Numbered from the stretch's first letter, positions 1-8,471 are shown. The stretch: 64,000 bases of DNA from Nitratifractor salsuginis DSM 16511 (GCF_000186245.1 NC_014935.1:620001-684000), one strand, 5' to 3'. The notes: generated by a model from the sequence alone, not told the origin. A program made the numbers and translations.

Positions 1-270
1 GAAGGGGTGGGCCTCTTCGAGCCGATCCACGGCTCCGCCCCCGACATCGCCGGCCAGGGGATCGCCAACCCCATCGCCACCATCGCCAGCGCCAGTATGA
101 TGCTTCGCTACGCCCTGGGCGAAGAGAGTGCGGCCGACCGGATTGACACCGCCATCAAAAAGGCCCTGGCCGAAGGCTACCGCACCCAGGATATCGCCGC
201 CTTCGACGCCAAAGAGGTGGTGAGCACTTCCGAGATGGGAAGCATCATTGCCGATTACGCGGCGAAATAA
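1..270 (+). CDS. leuB: 3-isopropylmalate dehydrogenase, C-terminal part
   Basis: Partial gene: the frame is open from base 1 and stops at TAA 268-270, so only about the last 89 residues are present. The protein oxidatively decarboxylates 3-isopropylmalate in leucine biosynthesis in the cytoplasm. The visible stretch has the family signature [15 protein letters not shown] followed by [16 protein letters not shown], the conserved C-terminal domain of the LeuB/isocitrate dehydrogenase family. The other LeuB-fold enzymes (isocitrate, tartrate dehydrogenase) are less likely because the [13 protein letters not shown] wording is typical of LeuB. A REP-like repeat starts 1 base after the stop. Confidence 0.93.
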   Translation, partial: EGVGLFEPIHGSAPDIAGQGIANPIATIASASMMLRYALGEESAADRIDTAIKKALAEGYRTQDIAAFDAKEVVSTSEMGSIIADYAAK

Positions 271-271
271 T

Positions 272-300
272 TGTAGGGTGCGCCCCGCGCACGCTGGATG
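272..300 (+). repeat. REP-like repeat, left copy flanking the RAYT
   Basis: A 29-nt word beginning TGTAGGGTGCGCCCC and ending GCACGCTGGATG. It recurs at 944-972 with one mismatch (G at 287, A at 959). The core GGTGCGC...GCGCAC is partly self-complementary. An inverted piece of the same word (GGCGCACCCTAC) lies at about 413-424. Placement on both sides of a REP-associated transposase is the usual arrangement of RAYT and its REP sequences. Confidence 0.75.
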
Positions 301-478
301 AAAGACGCCGTACTGAATGAACGGTTCAATTACCCGGAATAAAAGATCACACGATCGCCCTCAGCCATTTCCGACGACTATTCGGCAGATGTCATTCGAT
401 TCGGTGCGCACGGCGCACCCTACGGGTCATTTCGCCATATTTTCTCTCCATGTCCATTGAGCCTGATATGCTTTTGAG

Positions 479-948
479 ATGGCAAATTATCGACGCGTTT
501 TTCTGGATGGATACAGCTACTATTTGACAATTGTCACTTATCGGAGAAATCCAATTCTCATCGACAATCTTTCTCTGCTTCGCTGTGCATTTGCCTACAG
601 CAAAGAATGCTTCGATTATCGCATCGACGCTATCGTCATCCTGCCCGACCATTTTCATATGATCATCACTTCAAAACGTGCAGATGAATATCCTGCTATC
701 ATTTCGACAATCAAACGGTACTTCAGCCAATATTGTGATCCGAAACATTACGTGCACATGGCACAGTCAGCCAGCCGATACAGGCGGCGGCTCAAACCGA
801 TCTGGCAAAAGCGTTTTTTCGAACATACCATCCGCAACGAAAAGGATTTTTTGAAAAAATCCGCTATATGTATCACAATCCGGTCAAACATGGCTACGTT
901 GTCCATCCTGAACATTGGACTTATAGCTCATTTTCGAAACATCTGTAG
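479..948 (+). pseudogene. REP-associated tyrosine transposase (RAYT), frameshifted
   Basis: Y1-type (HUH) transposase of the RAYT/TnpA-REP family, which acts on REP palindromes. The first part has LPDHFHMII, containing the HxH metal-binding pair, and IKRYFSQYC with a candidate catalytic tyrosine. The frame then changes near 847-859, where a T6 run is followed by G and an A6 run. In another frame the family's C-terminal block resumes (YHNPVKHGYV, WTYSSFSKHL) and stops at TAG 946-948. That stop codon lies inside the right-hand REP copy. Read without the shift the ORF runs to 988 with a meaningless tail. It is either a recent null allele or a product of slippage at the homopolymers. Confidence 0.8.
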
Positions 949-972
949 GGTGCGCCCCACGCACGCTGGATG
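944..972 (+). repeat. REP-like repeat, right copy flanking the RAYT
   Basis: Direct repeat of 272-300 with one base difference over 29 nt. It contains the stop codon of the restored RAYT frame (946-948), so the repeat and the transposase 3' end overlap. Confidence 0.75.
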
Positions 973-983
973 CTTTTTGTTGT

Positions 984-989
984 TATAAT
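984..989 (+). promoter_or_regulatory. Putative -10 box for cca
   Basis: Perfect TATAAT about 60 nt upstream of the cca start, directly after the right REP copy. No convincing -35 hexamer is seen, as is common in Campylobacterota promoters. Confidence 0.45.
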
Positions 990-1048
990 GGTCGTATGAA
1001 AGTTTTATGCCTGAGCGAGCTACCAAATCCCCCAATGATCGATAACCA

Positions 1049-2194
1049 ATGACCACTCTCCGAGCCCCCGATTTCCTCACTCCTTTCCCCCACAAACTTC
1101 AAAAACAGATCCACGAGGTAGAGCACTTTCTCTCTACGCATTACAGCGCCCGCTGCCGGATCGTGGGGGGTGCGGTGCGGGATCGGCTGCTGGGGCGGCC
1201 GGTGAAGGATGTGGATCTGGAAGTCTATGGACTGGAGCTGCCACGTTTCGAAGAGGCGATGGAGCGGCTGGGGGCCTCGGGAGTGGGGAAGAGCTTTTTT
1301 GTCTATAAATACGGAGACCTGGATATCGCGCTGCCAAGGCGGGAGCGCAAGGTGGCCGAGGGGCATCGGGGCTTTGCCGTGGAGCCGGCCTTCGATGAGC
1401 GGGAGGCGACCCGGCGGCGGGACTTTACCGTCAATGCGCTGATGTATGACCTGCAAGAGGGGAAGATCCTCGACTACTGGGGCGGTCTGGAGGATCTGGA
1501 GGCGAAACGGCTGCGCTGTGTCGATCCCGAAACTTTCGTGGAGGATTCTTTGCGGGTGTTGCGGGGGATGCAGTTCGCGGCGCGGCTGGGCTTTCGGATC
1601 GAGGAGGGAACGTGCCGACTCTGCCGGGGGGTTGATCTGGGCGATCTGCCGGGGGCGAGGATCTTCGGGGAGTTTGGGAAGATGTTTGGGGGAGTCTGGT
1701 TGCACTATGGCCTTTATGCTCTGGAATCGATGGAAATTTCTCAAAAGCTCTGGGGGCAGGGATTGGACCGGGCCGCCTTTTTCGCCGCCGCCCGGAAGAT
1801 GGCCCGCTATCCGGCCCAGGCGCCGGAGGGAATCCGCCCCTACTGTTTTTTGGCGATCTACGCTCAGCATTCTGCTGTGCCGATCGGGAAGATTTTGGAC
1901 GCCGTCGATGCGCCCAATCGCTACCGCCGGGCTCTGGAGAGGCTCCCCAAGCTGCCCCCGAAAGTTCCCCTCTCTTTCGTCGCCGACCTGGCCCGGAAAG
2001 AGGGGGTGAAACATTCACCCCTGGCCTGCTATCCACAGGTGCGGGAGGCAGCAAAGCGTTTGGGGGTTTGGGAGTCCGCCTTTGAAATCGGAGTGACGCC
2101 GCGGGAGCTGATGGCCCGGGGCTTCCGGGGCAAAGCCCTGGGAGAGGAGCTGGAGCGTCGGCGCCGGCAAAAGATCGAAGCTTTGGAGGATTGA
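1049..2194 (+). CDS. cca: CCA-adding tRNA nucleotidyltransferase / poly(A) polymerase family
   Basis: Class II nucleotidyltransferase that adds or repairs the 3' CCA of tRNA. The order of motifs is that of the family: GGAVRD at residues 40-45, the two-metal carboxylates in DVDLE (D54, D56), RRRDFTVNAL at 122-131, and a neck region with EDSLRVLRGMQFAARLGF. The C-terminal half is helical and divergent. At 381 residues it has a normal length for the family. The start at 1049 follows a TATAAT box and has only a weak ribosome-binding site. The stop is 1 base before the next gene, so the two are probably co-transcribed. A poly(A) polymerase role cannot be excluded from sequence alone. Confidence 0.9.
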   Translation: MTTLRAPDFLTPFPHKLQKQIHEVEHFLSTHYSARCRIVGGAVRDRLLGRPVKDVDLEVYGLELPRFEEAMERLGASGVGKSFFVYKYGDLDIALPRRERKVAEGHRGFAVEPAFDEREATRRRDFTVNALMYDLQEGKILDYWGGLEDLEAKRLRCVDPETFVEDSLRVLRGMQFAARLGFRIEEGTCRLCRGVDLGDLPGARIFGEFGKMFGGVWLHYGLYALESMEISQKLWGQGLDRAAFFAAARKMARYPAQAPEGIRPYCFLAIYAQHSAVPIGKILDAVDAPNRYRRALERLPKLPPKVPLSFVADLARKEGVKHSPLACYPQVREAAKRLGVWESAFEIGVTPRELMARGFRGKALGEELERRRRQKIEALED

Positions 2195-2195
2195 G

Positions 2196-2963
2196 ATGGA
2201 GCTATCGCTTTGTTTTAGCGGAGGAGCCTTGCGGGCGGCAGCTCAGATAGGGGTTTTGCGCTTTTTGGAAGAGCAGGGGGTGAGGGTCCGGGCGGTCTCG
2301 GGCAGCAGCGCCGGATCGGTGATGGCCCTCTTGAGCGCGGCGGGGTGGGAGAGTCGACAGATCGAAGCGTTTTTGCGTTCGATCCGCCGGCGGGATCTCT
2401 TCCGCCTGGGGGGTAAACCGGGGCTCTTTTCCCTCGACGGGGTCGAGGAGCGGCTGCGCGAAGCTCTGGGCACACTGGATTATGCAGAGCTGTCGATCCC
2501 CTGTTTCACCTGCGTGACCGGATTGGACCGGGCGCAGACCCGTTATCTGAGCACAGGGGACCCCATCGCCAATGTCGTCGCCTCTTCGGCGCTGATCCCG
2601 ATCTTCGGGCCCCGGAAGATCGGGGAGGAGTGGTATATCGACGGGGGCTTCAGCGACAATCTGCCGGTAAAGCCGCTTCTGGATTTCGATGCCCCGGTGC
2701 TGGCGATCAATGTCAATCCCCTCGAAGGAGAGCCCCCTGGAAATTTCCGCTCACTGCTGATGCGCTCCCTGATGATTATGCTCAACTCCAATATCCGCCC
2801 CTCCCGGGAGTTGGCACACGCCTATCTGGAGGTGAAGGGAGTTGCCGGAATGGGGCTTTTTGACTTTGACCGGATCGACGAGGCGATCGACGCGGGCTAC
2901 CGGGAGATCGAGAGTACCTGGGATGATCTGAAACAATCCCTGTTTACGTCCCGAGTGCTATAA
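2196..2963 (+). CDS. Patatin-like phospholipase family protein (RssA-like)
   Basis: Serine lipase/acyl hydrolase of the patatin family, 255 residues. It has the oxyanion-hole glycine run SGGALRAAAQIG at the N-terminus, the nucleophile elbow GSSAG at 36-40 (Ser38), and the catalytic Asp149 in the DGG motif, so both dyad residues are present. No signal peptide is seen, so it is probably cytoplasmic or peripheral to the inner membrane. It starts 1 base after cca. Its stop codon overlaps the -10 box of the downstream trk genes. The physiological substrate is not predictable. Confidence 0.88.
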   Translation: MELSLCFSGGALRAAAQIGVLRFLEEQGVRVRAVSGSSAGSVMALLSAAGWESRQIEAFLRSIRRRDLFRLGGKPGLFSLDGVEERLREALGTLDYAELSIPCFTCVTGLDRAQTRYLSTGDPIANVVASSALIPIFGPRKIGEEWYIDGGFSDNLPVKPLLDFDAPVLAINVNPLEGEPPGNFRSLLMRSLMIMLNSNIRPSRELAHAYLEVKGVAGMGLFDFDRIDEAIDAGYREIESTWDDLKQSLFTSRVL

Positions 2964-2964
2964 T
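2959..2964 (+). promoter_or_regulatory. Putative -10 box for trkA-trkH
   Basis: TATAAT overlapping the stop codon of the patatin-like gene (2961-2963), 36 nt upstream of the trkA ATG. It suggests that trkAH has its own promoter. Confidence 0.45.
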
Positions 2965-2999
2965 AATTGAGCTCGTGAAATCCTTTTAGGAGTCCTTGA

Positions 3000-4319
3000 A
3001 TGGATATCATTATCGCCGGAGCCGGCAAGGTCGGCTACAACCTGGCACGTACGCTCTCCCCTGTTCACAATGTTACGGTCATCGACCGGAATGCCGAAGC
3101 GTTGGCTCGGCTCCAGGAGAGTCTCGATATTCTTCCGGTCAACGGGGATATTGAAGACCCCAGAACCTATCGGAAACTGATCGACAAGGAGGCAGATCTC
3201 TTCATCGCCGTGACCGATATGGATGAAGCCAACCTTATCTCCACGCTGATCGCCGGGGATACCATTGAAGTCAAGCGCAAATTCATCCGCCTGCGCAACG
3301 AGTTTTTCGCCAAGAGCTCCATCCGGGAAAAGCTGGGGATCGACGAAGCGGTCTTCCCCCTGGAGTTGACCTCCAATACTGTAGAGCAGCTCTTCGCCTA
3401 TCCTCGGGCCAACAATGTCAAGAGCTTCGCCTACACTCCTCTGAAACTCATCTCTCTTCGTGTCAGTGTGGAGGCGGAGTTGCTGACGCTGGAGCCGGAG
3501 GGCTTTGCCGTGGTGGGCGTGGAGCGGGAGAAGGAGTTTTTCATCCCCGAAGGGGGCAGTGCCGAAGTAAAAACCGGCGATCTGGTCTATCTTTTTGGGG
3601 ATGAAGAGCGGATCAAAGCCCTCTGTCCCCGCCTGGAGGTGGAAGCTCCCGAGAGTATCGAGCGCTGTGTCGTCTTCGGCGGCGGGGATCTGGGGATCTC
3701 CATCGCCCGGAAACTGATCGAACACGGCAAAGAGGTCAAGCTCGTCGAAGAGGATCTCAAGCAGTGCCATATCGCCGATGAAGCTCTGGAGGGTGAAGTG
3801 ATGACCCTGAGCTGCAAATACGGGACGGCGGAGCTCTTCGAAGAGGAGGGATTGGCCCATGCCGATATGCTGATCGCGGCGACGGGCAACGACGAATACA
3901 ATATCATCAAATGCCTCGAAGCCAAAGAGCACGGGATTCAAAAGGTGGTGGCCGTCAACAACGAGATGGAGTACTACAACCTGATGCACAGCCTGGGCCT
4001 GGTGGTCGTGCGGGGGCCCAAGATGAGTGCCTATCATACGATCGTCGAGCGGATCCACTCCAGCCATGTGGTGACTGAGCGGAAATATTGCGGCGGACGG
4101 GGGGTCATCCTCCTACGCAAGGTTTTTCCGGGCTCCGTTTTGGAAGGAAAAAAGATCAAGCCCTACCGAAGCACGGGAGAGGCTTTGCTCTATCTGATCC
4201 GGGAAAAGGAGATGATCCGCTTTACCGAAGCGATGAAGCTGATGGCCGAAGATGTGCTGATCGCCTTCGCCCACGAAGAGGAGACGGAAAAACTGGAGCA
4301 GTGGTTCCATGGACTTTAA
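3000..4319 (+). CDS. trkA: Trk potassium uptake system, peripheral NAD-binding subunit
   Basis: Cytoplasmic regulatory subunit that forms the gating ring of the Trk/Ktr K+ channel. Two tandem RCK units are visible. The first begins MDIIIAGAGKVGYNLARTL with the GxGxxG-type NAD motif and an acidic residue ending strand 2 (VIDRN). The second begins CVVFGGGDLGISIARKL near residue 221. Each is followed by a TrkA-C-like segment. The length of 439 residues matches TrkA. The ribosome-binding site AGGAGTCC precedes the ATG. The last 11 bases overlap trkH, so the two subunits are translationally coupled. Confidence 0.95.
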   Translation: MDIIIAGAGKVGYNLARTLSPVHNVTVIDRNAEALARLQESLDILPVNGDIEDPRTYRKLIDKEADLFIAVTDMDEANLISTLIAGDTIEVKRKFIRLRNEFFAKSSIREKLGIDEAVFPLELTSNTVEQLFAYPRANNVKSFAYTPLKLISLRVSVEAELLTLEPEGFAVVGVEREKEFFIPEGGSAEVKTGDLVYLFGDEERIKALCPRLEVEAPESIERCVVFGGGDLGISIARKLIEHGKEVKLVEEDLKQCHIADEALEGEVMTLSCKYGTAELFEEEGLAHADMLIAATGNDEYNIIKCLEAKEHGIQKVVAVNNEMEYYNLMHSLGLVVVRGPKMSAYHTIVERIHSSHVVTERKYCGGRGVILLRKVFPGSVLEGKKIKPYRSTGEALLYLIREKEMIRFTEAMKLMAEDVLIAFAHEEETEKLEQWFHGL

Positions 4320-5751
4320 GAGTATCTTCAAAGTCCTGGCCCTCATCGGTATGGCGGTGGGAGCCTTTTTCGCCACGGAGATCCCGGTAGCGATCTACTA
4401 CGAAGAGCCTGTGGATAAATTGATGCTCTTTTTGACGATCTTCTTTCTCATCAATGCGGGAATCTTTTTCATCCTGAAAAATCACAAGGTGGATTTGAAG
4501 ATCCGTGAAAGCATCCTTTCGGTCAATCTACTCTGGATCCTTTTGGGGATTGGCGGGGGGATTCCCCTGTGGCTCTATACCTATGTCTCTCCTGCTTCAG
4601 CCTTTTTCGAAGCGGTCAGCGGTTTTACCACCACCGGGGCGACGGTCTACAGCGATATCGAGTCGCTGCCCCACTTCATTCTCTTTCATCGGAGTCTGAT
4701 GCACTGGATGGGAGGAATGGGGATCATCGTCCTGGGCGTGGGACTGCTCTCTATGATCAACCCCTCCGGCAGCCTTAGCCTCTTCAAAGCCGAATCGACG
4801 GGGATTCAGATCGAAAAGCTCCGCCCCAAGATCAAGGATACGGCGCTGAGCCTCTGGGGGATCTATCTGGGGTTGACGATCCTCGATATGCTGCTGTTGA
4901 AATTTTTGGGGATGAACTGGTTCGATGCCCTCAACCACGCCTTCTCGACCCTCTCCACAGGAGGCTTTTCGACCAAAAACGATTCCCTGGGGGGCTTTCA
5001 CAGCGATGCCATCATCTGGGTGACGACGGTCTTTATGCTCCTCGCCGGGATCAACTTCCTCGCCCATCTGCGCCTGCTCTACCGGGATTTCAGCGGATAC
5101 AAGAGTGAAGAGGTGCGCTGGTATCTGATCGTCTTTTTTGTTCTTTCCATCTTTTTGACCCTCACCCACGAGATCGACGATTCGGCTCAGCTCTGGTTCT
5201 CGGCGACCCACTCCTTTTTCACAGTCGCTTCGGTGATGACGACGACCGGTTTCGCCTCCACCAACTACGGGGTCTGGGGCCATCCCGCCATCGCTTTGAT
5301 CTTCCTGGCGATGCTCGTAGGCGGAAACGCCGGCTCCACCGCCGGAGGGGTCAAGGTGATCCGCTACGTGGTAATCATCAAGACCCTCTTCGCCGAGCTC
5401 AAGCGGATCCTCCATCCCAGGGCGCTCATCGCCGTCTATGTGGACGGCAACAAGCTCAAGGAGAATGTCATCGCTTCCACCTTCGGCTTTTTCATTCTCT
5501 ACATCTTCACCAATGTACTGCTCTCCCTTTACCTCTACGGCCGGGGATTTGACGCGATGACCTCCATTTCGGGGGCGCTGGCGATCGTGGGCAATATCGG
5601 CCCCGGCTTCGCCCAGGTCGGCCCGGCGGATAACTTCGGATTCTTCAGTGATATCGACAAGATCATTCTCTCCATCGGGATGATCATCGGGCGTCTGGAG
5701 TGCTATACGGTCTATGTTTTACTGAGTCTCTCCTTTTGGAAAAAGTTTTAA
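4309..5751 (+). CDS. trkH: Trk potassium uptake system, membrane channel subunit
   Basis: Inner-membrane K+ channel subunit of the TrkH/KtrB superfamily, 480 residues, with about 10-12 hydrophobic segments arranged as M1-P-M2 repeats. Selectivity-filter-like turns are visible: SGFTTTGATVY after the first pore helix, STLSTGGFSTKND, MTTTGFASTNYG, and a final SGALAIVGNIGPGF. Overlap with trkA by 11 nt shows coupling. TrkH rather than KtrB is favoured by the length and the two-RCK TrkA partner. Confidence 0.95.
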   Translation: MDFKSIFKVLALIGMAVGAFFATEIPVAIYYEEPVDKLMLFLTIFFLINAGIFFILKNHKVDLKIRESILSVNLLWILLGIGGGIPLWLYTYVSPASAFFEAVSGFTTTGATVYSDIESLPHFILFHRSLMHWMGGMGIIVLGVGLLSMINPSGSLSLFKAESTGIQIEKLRPKIKDTALSLWGIYLGLTILDMLLLKFLGMNWFDALNHAFSTLSTGGFSTKNDSLGGFHSDAIIWVTTVFMLLAGINFLAHLRLLYRDFSGYKSEEVRWYLIVFFVLSIFLTLTHEIDDSAQLWFSATHSFFTVASVMTTTGFASTNYGVWGHPAIALIFLAMLVGGNAGSTAGGVKVIRYVVIIKTLFAELKRILHPRALIAVYVDGNKLKENVIASTFGFFILYIFTNVLLSLYLYGRGFDAMTSISGALAIVGNIGPGFAQVGPADNFGFFSDIDKIILSIGMIIGRLECYTVYVLLSLSFWKKF

Positions 5752-5782
5752 AAAATATCGTGTCAGGTAAGAAGGAGATAGT

Positions 5783-6943
5783 GTGAAAAGATTGCCTTTG
5801 GATATCGATTATTACAAAGCGCTCCGCCACGAGCTTCACAGGATGCCGGAGCTGGGATACAAGGAACACCGGACCGCGGAGCGGATCTGCGGGGAACTGG
5901 AGGAGTATAATATCCCCTACGAAAAGGGGATCGGGGGGACCGGGATCGTCGCCTGGATCGACAAAGGAAAGCCCGGTAGCGCCATCGGTCTGCGGGCCGA
6001 TATGGATGCTCTGCCGATCGAGGAGGAGACGGGACTCCCCTACGCTTCCAAGGAAAAGGGGGTGATGCACGCCTGCGGGCACGACGGTCACGTGACGATG
6101 CTGCTGGCGGCGGCCAAACTCCTCAAAGAGTCGGTGGACTTCGACGGGCGGGTCGTCCTGATCTTCCAGCCGGCGGAAGAGGGGGGCGCCGGAGCCAAGG
6201 CGATGATCGACGACGGGCTTTTCGAGCGCTTCCCGATGGATCGCATCTACGGCTTGCATACACGGCCCAGCGAACCCTTTGGTACCTTTCTCATCAAAGA
6301 GGGGCCGGTGATGACTTCGGTGGATACCTGGGAAGTGAAGATCCGGGGACGTTCGGGCCACAGCTCCCAGCCCCATCGCGCCGTCAATCCCATTCTCGTC
6401 GCCGCCCATCTGGTCCAGGGGATCAAAGAGATCTCTGCGACCTCCATCGACCCCGCCAAGGCCCACGTCGTCACCGTAGCGACGATCGAGAGCGGCGTCG
6501 CTTTCAATGTGATCCCCGATACCTGCCGGATCGGCGGATCGGTCCGGGCTTTCGATCCCGAAGTGCAGGAGACGGTGGAGCAGAGGATCCGGGAGCTCGC
6601 CAGCTCGATGGCGGCGGGGTTCGGTGCCGAGGCGGAAGTCGACTACGAATACCGCTACCCTCCGACCATCAACACCTACACCCGTTCAGCCTACCGCTCA
6701 GCCGCTTCCTGTGTCGGCCCCGAGCGGATCAAGAGTGATTTCCCCTCCAGTATGGGGTCGGAGGATTTCAGTTTCTACCTGCAAAAGGTCCCCGGAGCCT
6801 ATGTCTGGCTCGGGAGCAAAAGCGATCCGGAAGCCGAAACGATCCCGCTCCACTCATCGCGCTACGATTTCAACGACGATCTGATCGAGATCGGGGTATG
6901 CTATTGGGTCGGGTTGGTTCGTGAAGAGTTGGGAAAGGAATGA
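5783..6943 (+). CDS. M20 family amidohydrolase (hippurate hydrolase / N-acyl amino acid amidohydrolase type)
   Basis: Zinc-dependent amidohydrolase of the M20D group, 386 residues. Motifs in order: the N-terminal HELHRMPELGYKE block, GLRADMDALPIEEETG, MHACGHDGH (metal-binding Cys/His of this subgroup), QPAEEGGAGAKAMIDDG with the catalytic Glu, and a dimerisation domain with GHSSQPHRAVNP. A GTG start is chosen because AAGGAGATA lies 6 nt upstream. It could cleave hippurate, N-acetyl amino acids or similar amides; the family does not fix the substrate. Its TGA stop (6941-6943) forms the first unit of a heptamer-type repeat. Confidence 0.88.
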   Translation: MKRLPLDIDYYKALRHELHRMPELGYKEHRTAERICGELEEYNIPYEKGIGGTGIVAWIDKGKPGSAIGLRADMDALPIEEETGLPYASKEKGVMHACGHDGHVTMLLAAAKLLKESVDFDGRVVLIFQPAEEGGAGAKAMIDDGLFERFPMDRIYGLHTRPSEPFGTFLIKEGPVMTSVDTWEVKIRGRSGHSSQPHRAVNPILVAAHLVQGIKEISATSIDPAKAHVVTVATIESGVAFNVIPDTCRIGGSVRAFDPEVQETVEQRIRELASSMAAGFGAEAEVDYEYRYPPTINTYTRSAYRSAASCVGPERIKSDFPSSMGSEDFSFYLQKVPGAYVWLGSKSDPEAETIPLHSSRYDFNDDLIEIGVCYWVGLVREELGKE

Positions 6944-7016
6944 GTAATTGAGTAACCGAGTAATGAGTAACCGAATAACGAGTTCCTGAGCCTCAACGCT
7001 CAGTGCTCAACTCTCA
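6942..7016 (+). repeat. Heptamer-type arrays after the M20 gene
   Basis: Two short tandem arrays. The first has GAGTAAT/GAGTAAC-type units with an occasional extra base, 6942-6986. The second is CTCAACG-CTCAGTG-CTCAACT, 6992-7012. The first array overlaps the stop codon of the M20 gene. The second ran into the original 3' end of the gene now starting at 8471, before the insertion sequence separated them. Confidence 0.8.
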
Positions 7017-7049
7017 CTACTTCTCTCCGGCTTTTCATCCTCTTCTTCG

Positions 7050-7057
7050 GAATTTTC
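7050..7057 (+). repeat. Target site duplication, left, of IS copy 1
   Basis: GAATTTTC, repeated exactly at 8104-8111 on the other side of the element. Eight bases is the usual duplication of IS256-family elements. Confidence 0.9.
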
Positions 7058-7081
7058 GACTTAAAGCGGGTTTTCGGGTTG

Positions 7082-8024
7082 CTATTTCATTGCTTTTTCT
7101 AGGAAATCAGTGATGAGTTTCTTCTTCATAGAGTCTCCAATACCCCGATGGATTTTCAATAAAGCTTTCATAGGAGAGAAGAGTCCACCATCCAAAGTAT
7201 TGGTTGTATTGGCTATGCCAAGATGAGGATGGGTTTTATACGTGAAGAGATAAGGAAGATTGCGTTCAAGACTTCGATAGGCCGAGCGGAGTCGATCATG
7301 GGTGTAATGCCATCCACGTGGAGAATCGTCAGGGGTTTTCTCTTCATAGAAATCTTTGTGCCGTTGGAGCCAGGCTTCCAGCATATAGCGGAAACGGCAG
7401 GGGGTTGTCTGTCCAAGATAGGAAGCGATACGCTTGAGATCCCTAGAGGCTTGATAGGTAGGTCTGCGCGTCAGATAACGAGTGAGAATGGCTTGTTGAT
7501 GGAAATGGCACATTTGAACCGGAAGGTCGGCAAAGAGCCCAAACAATCCCCGTCGGCCATCGACGGTGACGGCCTGGATGATAAAGCCCTGATCCAGAAG
7601 GCTTTGCCGAAGCATCGCATATTCATTGAGCGTCTCAGTCTGAATGAAACGATACGCTACCAGTTGGCCACTCAGGATATCTTTAGCTACAAGAACACCA
7701 AAGCCCTCTCCCCGTTTTCCGAAGAATGTCGCATCGATAACCAAAGTGACCGGTCTGGGATGTGGTGAAGTCTTTGGCGGTTCATAGCTATGAATCTGAC
7801 GTTGAATCCACTCCCGATCCTTATGATAGGTCCGGGATAAGGCTTTGAGGGTTTGGTGCTCATAGAAGTAGGCAGTAAAGAGTCGTTTTCTGAGGCGGGA
7901 GGGACGTCTACGAGAAGAGAAGCTCTGCCGGCAACTTTGGCAAAAATAGCGCTGAATTCCTGCTCTTTTACCATTCTTTTTCGTCGCTTTTGAACCACAG
8001 ATAGGGCACTTTTTTACAAGCCAT
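7082..8024 (-). CDS. IS256-type transposase with frameshift/slippage site, copy 1
   Basis: DDE-type transposase. The main frame (stop 7082-7084) is open up to a stop at 8042-8044 but has no ATG, GTG or TTG upstream of its zinc ribbon (CPICGSKATKK, later RYFCQSC). An ATG at 8022-8024 is followed by GCT TGT and a run of six A on the coding strand (8010-8015). Removing one A joins MACKK to CPICG exactly. Catalytic carboxylates are likely in VIDATFFGKRG, VTVDGRRGLFG and the late N-x-LDGG block; CHFHQQ is also typical of the family. About 313 residues if the frames are joined. Production probably needs slippage on the A6 run, or else both copies are dead. Confidence 0.8.
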
Positions 8025-8036
8025 CTGTAAAAAAGT
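8008..8036 (-). promoter_or_regulatory. Hairpin enclosing the transposase start codon and A6 slip site, copy 1
   Basis: Perfect 11-bp inverted repeat (ACTTTTTTACA / TGTAAAAAAGT) with a 7-nt loop that holds the ATG of the transposase. The A6 slip run is in one arm of the stem. Such a hairpin can hide the start codon in read-through transcripts and may stimulate slippage. The role is inferred from position. Confidence 0.6.
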
Positions 8037-8096
8037 CCTTTTTAGGCACCATATTACCGAAGGTTTAAAGGATTTTTAGCAACCCGAAAAACCGCT

Positions 8097-8471
8097 TTAG
8101 CTCGAATTTTCGCTTTCTCTCTGTTCCCGCATCGCCTCCATCAGGCCGCCGTCATCTTCGAGATCGCCCTCCTGTACCAGCTCTTTCTCCATCCAATCCT
8201 GCATCATCCCCAGTTGCATCCCTACCAGGTCGATATCGTAGCGGCGGGCGTTGGGGGAGGGGAGCCACTGGGCCACGAAATTGTCCCGGCCTGATTTGTT
8301 GACGCTTTCGATGAGAAATTCGGCATACTCCCGGACACTCTGGGCTTCGAAGGTCTCGTTGGTTTCGTCGTTGTGGACTTTGATGATGAACCCTTCGGGT
8401 TCCAGAGAGACGATCTCCGCGGTGACGGTCAGGAGGCTGCCGCCCTCTACCGGTTCATTGTCGTAAGCCAT
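8097..8471 (-). CDS. Conserved hypothetical protein with 3' end replaced by the insertion sequence
   Basis: Acidic soluble protein of 124 residues, family not recognised. Start chosen at ATG 8471 (MAYDNEPVEGG) because AAGGAGAAACA lies just upstream; the longer open frame to 8594 has no ribosome-binding site. The N-terminal part looks beta-rich (LTVTAEIVSLEPEGFIIKV). IS copy 1 entered at the 8-bp site 8104-8111, and the element supplies the TAA at 8097-8099. Joining the flanks without the IS restores a tail EEEDEKPERSSES and a TGA near 7008, so only a charged tail of 13 residues was lost and the protein may still work. Confidence 0.7.
   Translation of the reverse strand: MAYDNEPVEGGSLLTVTAEIVSLEPEGFIIKVHNDETNETFEAQSVREYAEFLIESVNKSGRDNFVAQWLPSPNARRYDIDLVGMQLGMMQDWMEKELVQEGDLEDDGGLMEAMREQRESENSS
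8104..8111 (+). repeat. Target site duplication, right, of IS copy 1
   Basis: GAATTTTC, an exact match to 7050-7057. It lies within the coding sequence of the disrupted hypothetical gene. Confidence 0.9.

Larger units (their letters stand above)
7058..8103 (-). mobile_element. IS256-type insertion sequence (variant with N-terminal zinc ribbon), copy 1
   Basis: A 1046-bp element bounded by 8-bp direct repeats GAATTTTC. Terminal inverted repeats of about 27 bp start GACTTAAAGCGG on the left and GAGCTAAAGCGG on the right; only 3 of the first 27 positions differ. A second copy at 46173-47218 has the same length. I found one base difference between them (C at 7340, T at 46455), so transposition was recent. 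The single gene is on the minus strand. The element sits in the 3' end of the small gene at 8097-8471. Confidence 0.93.

Noticed and set aside
6942-7016. Heptamer arrays as a CRISPR
   Set aside because: Units are 7 bp with no spacers, and no cas genes are in the window.
7687-7998. 103-codon frame inside the IS as a second gene (orfA)
   Set aside because: It is out of frame with the conserved zinc ribbon and DDE domain and overlaps them fully; it looks like a shadow.
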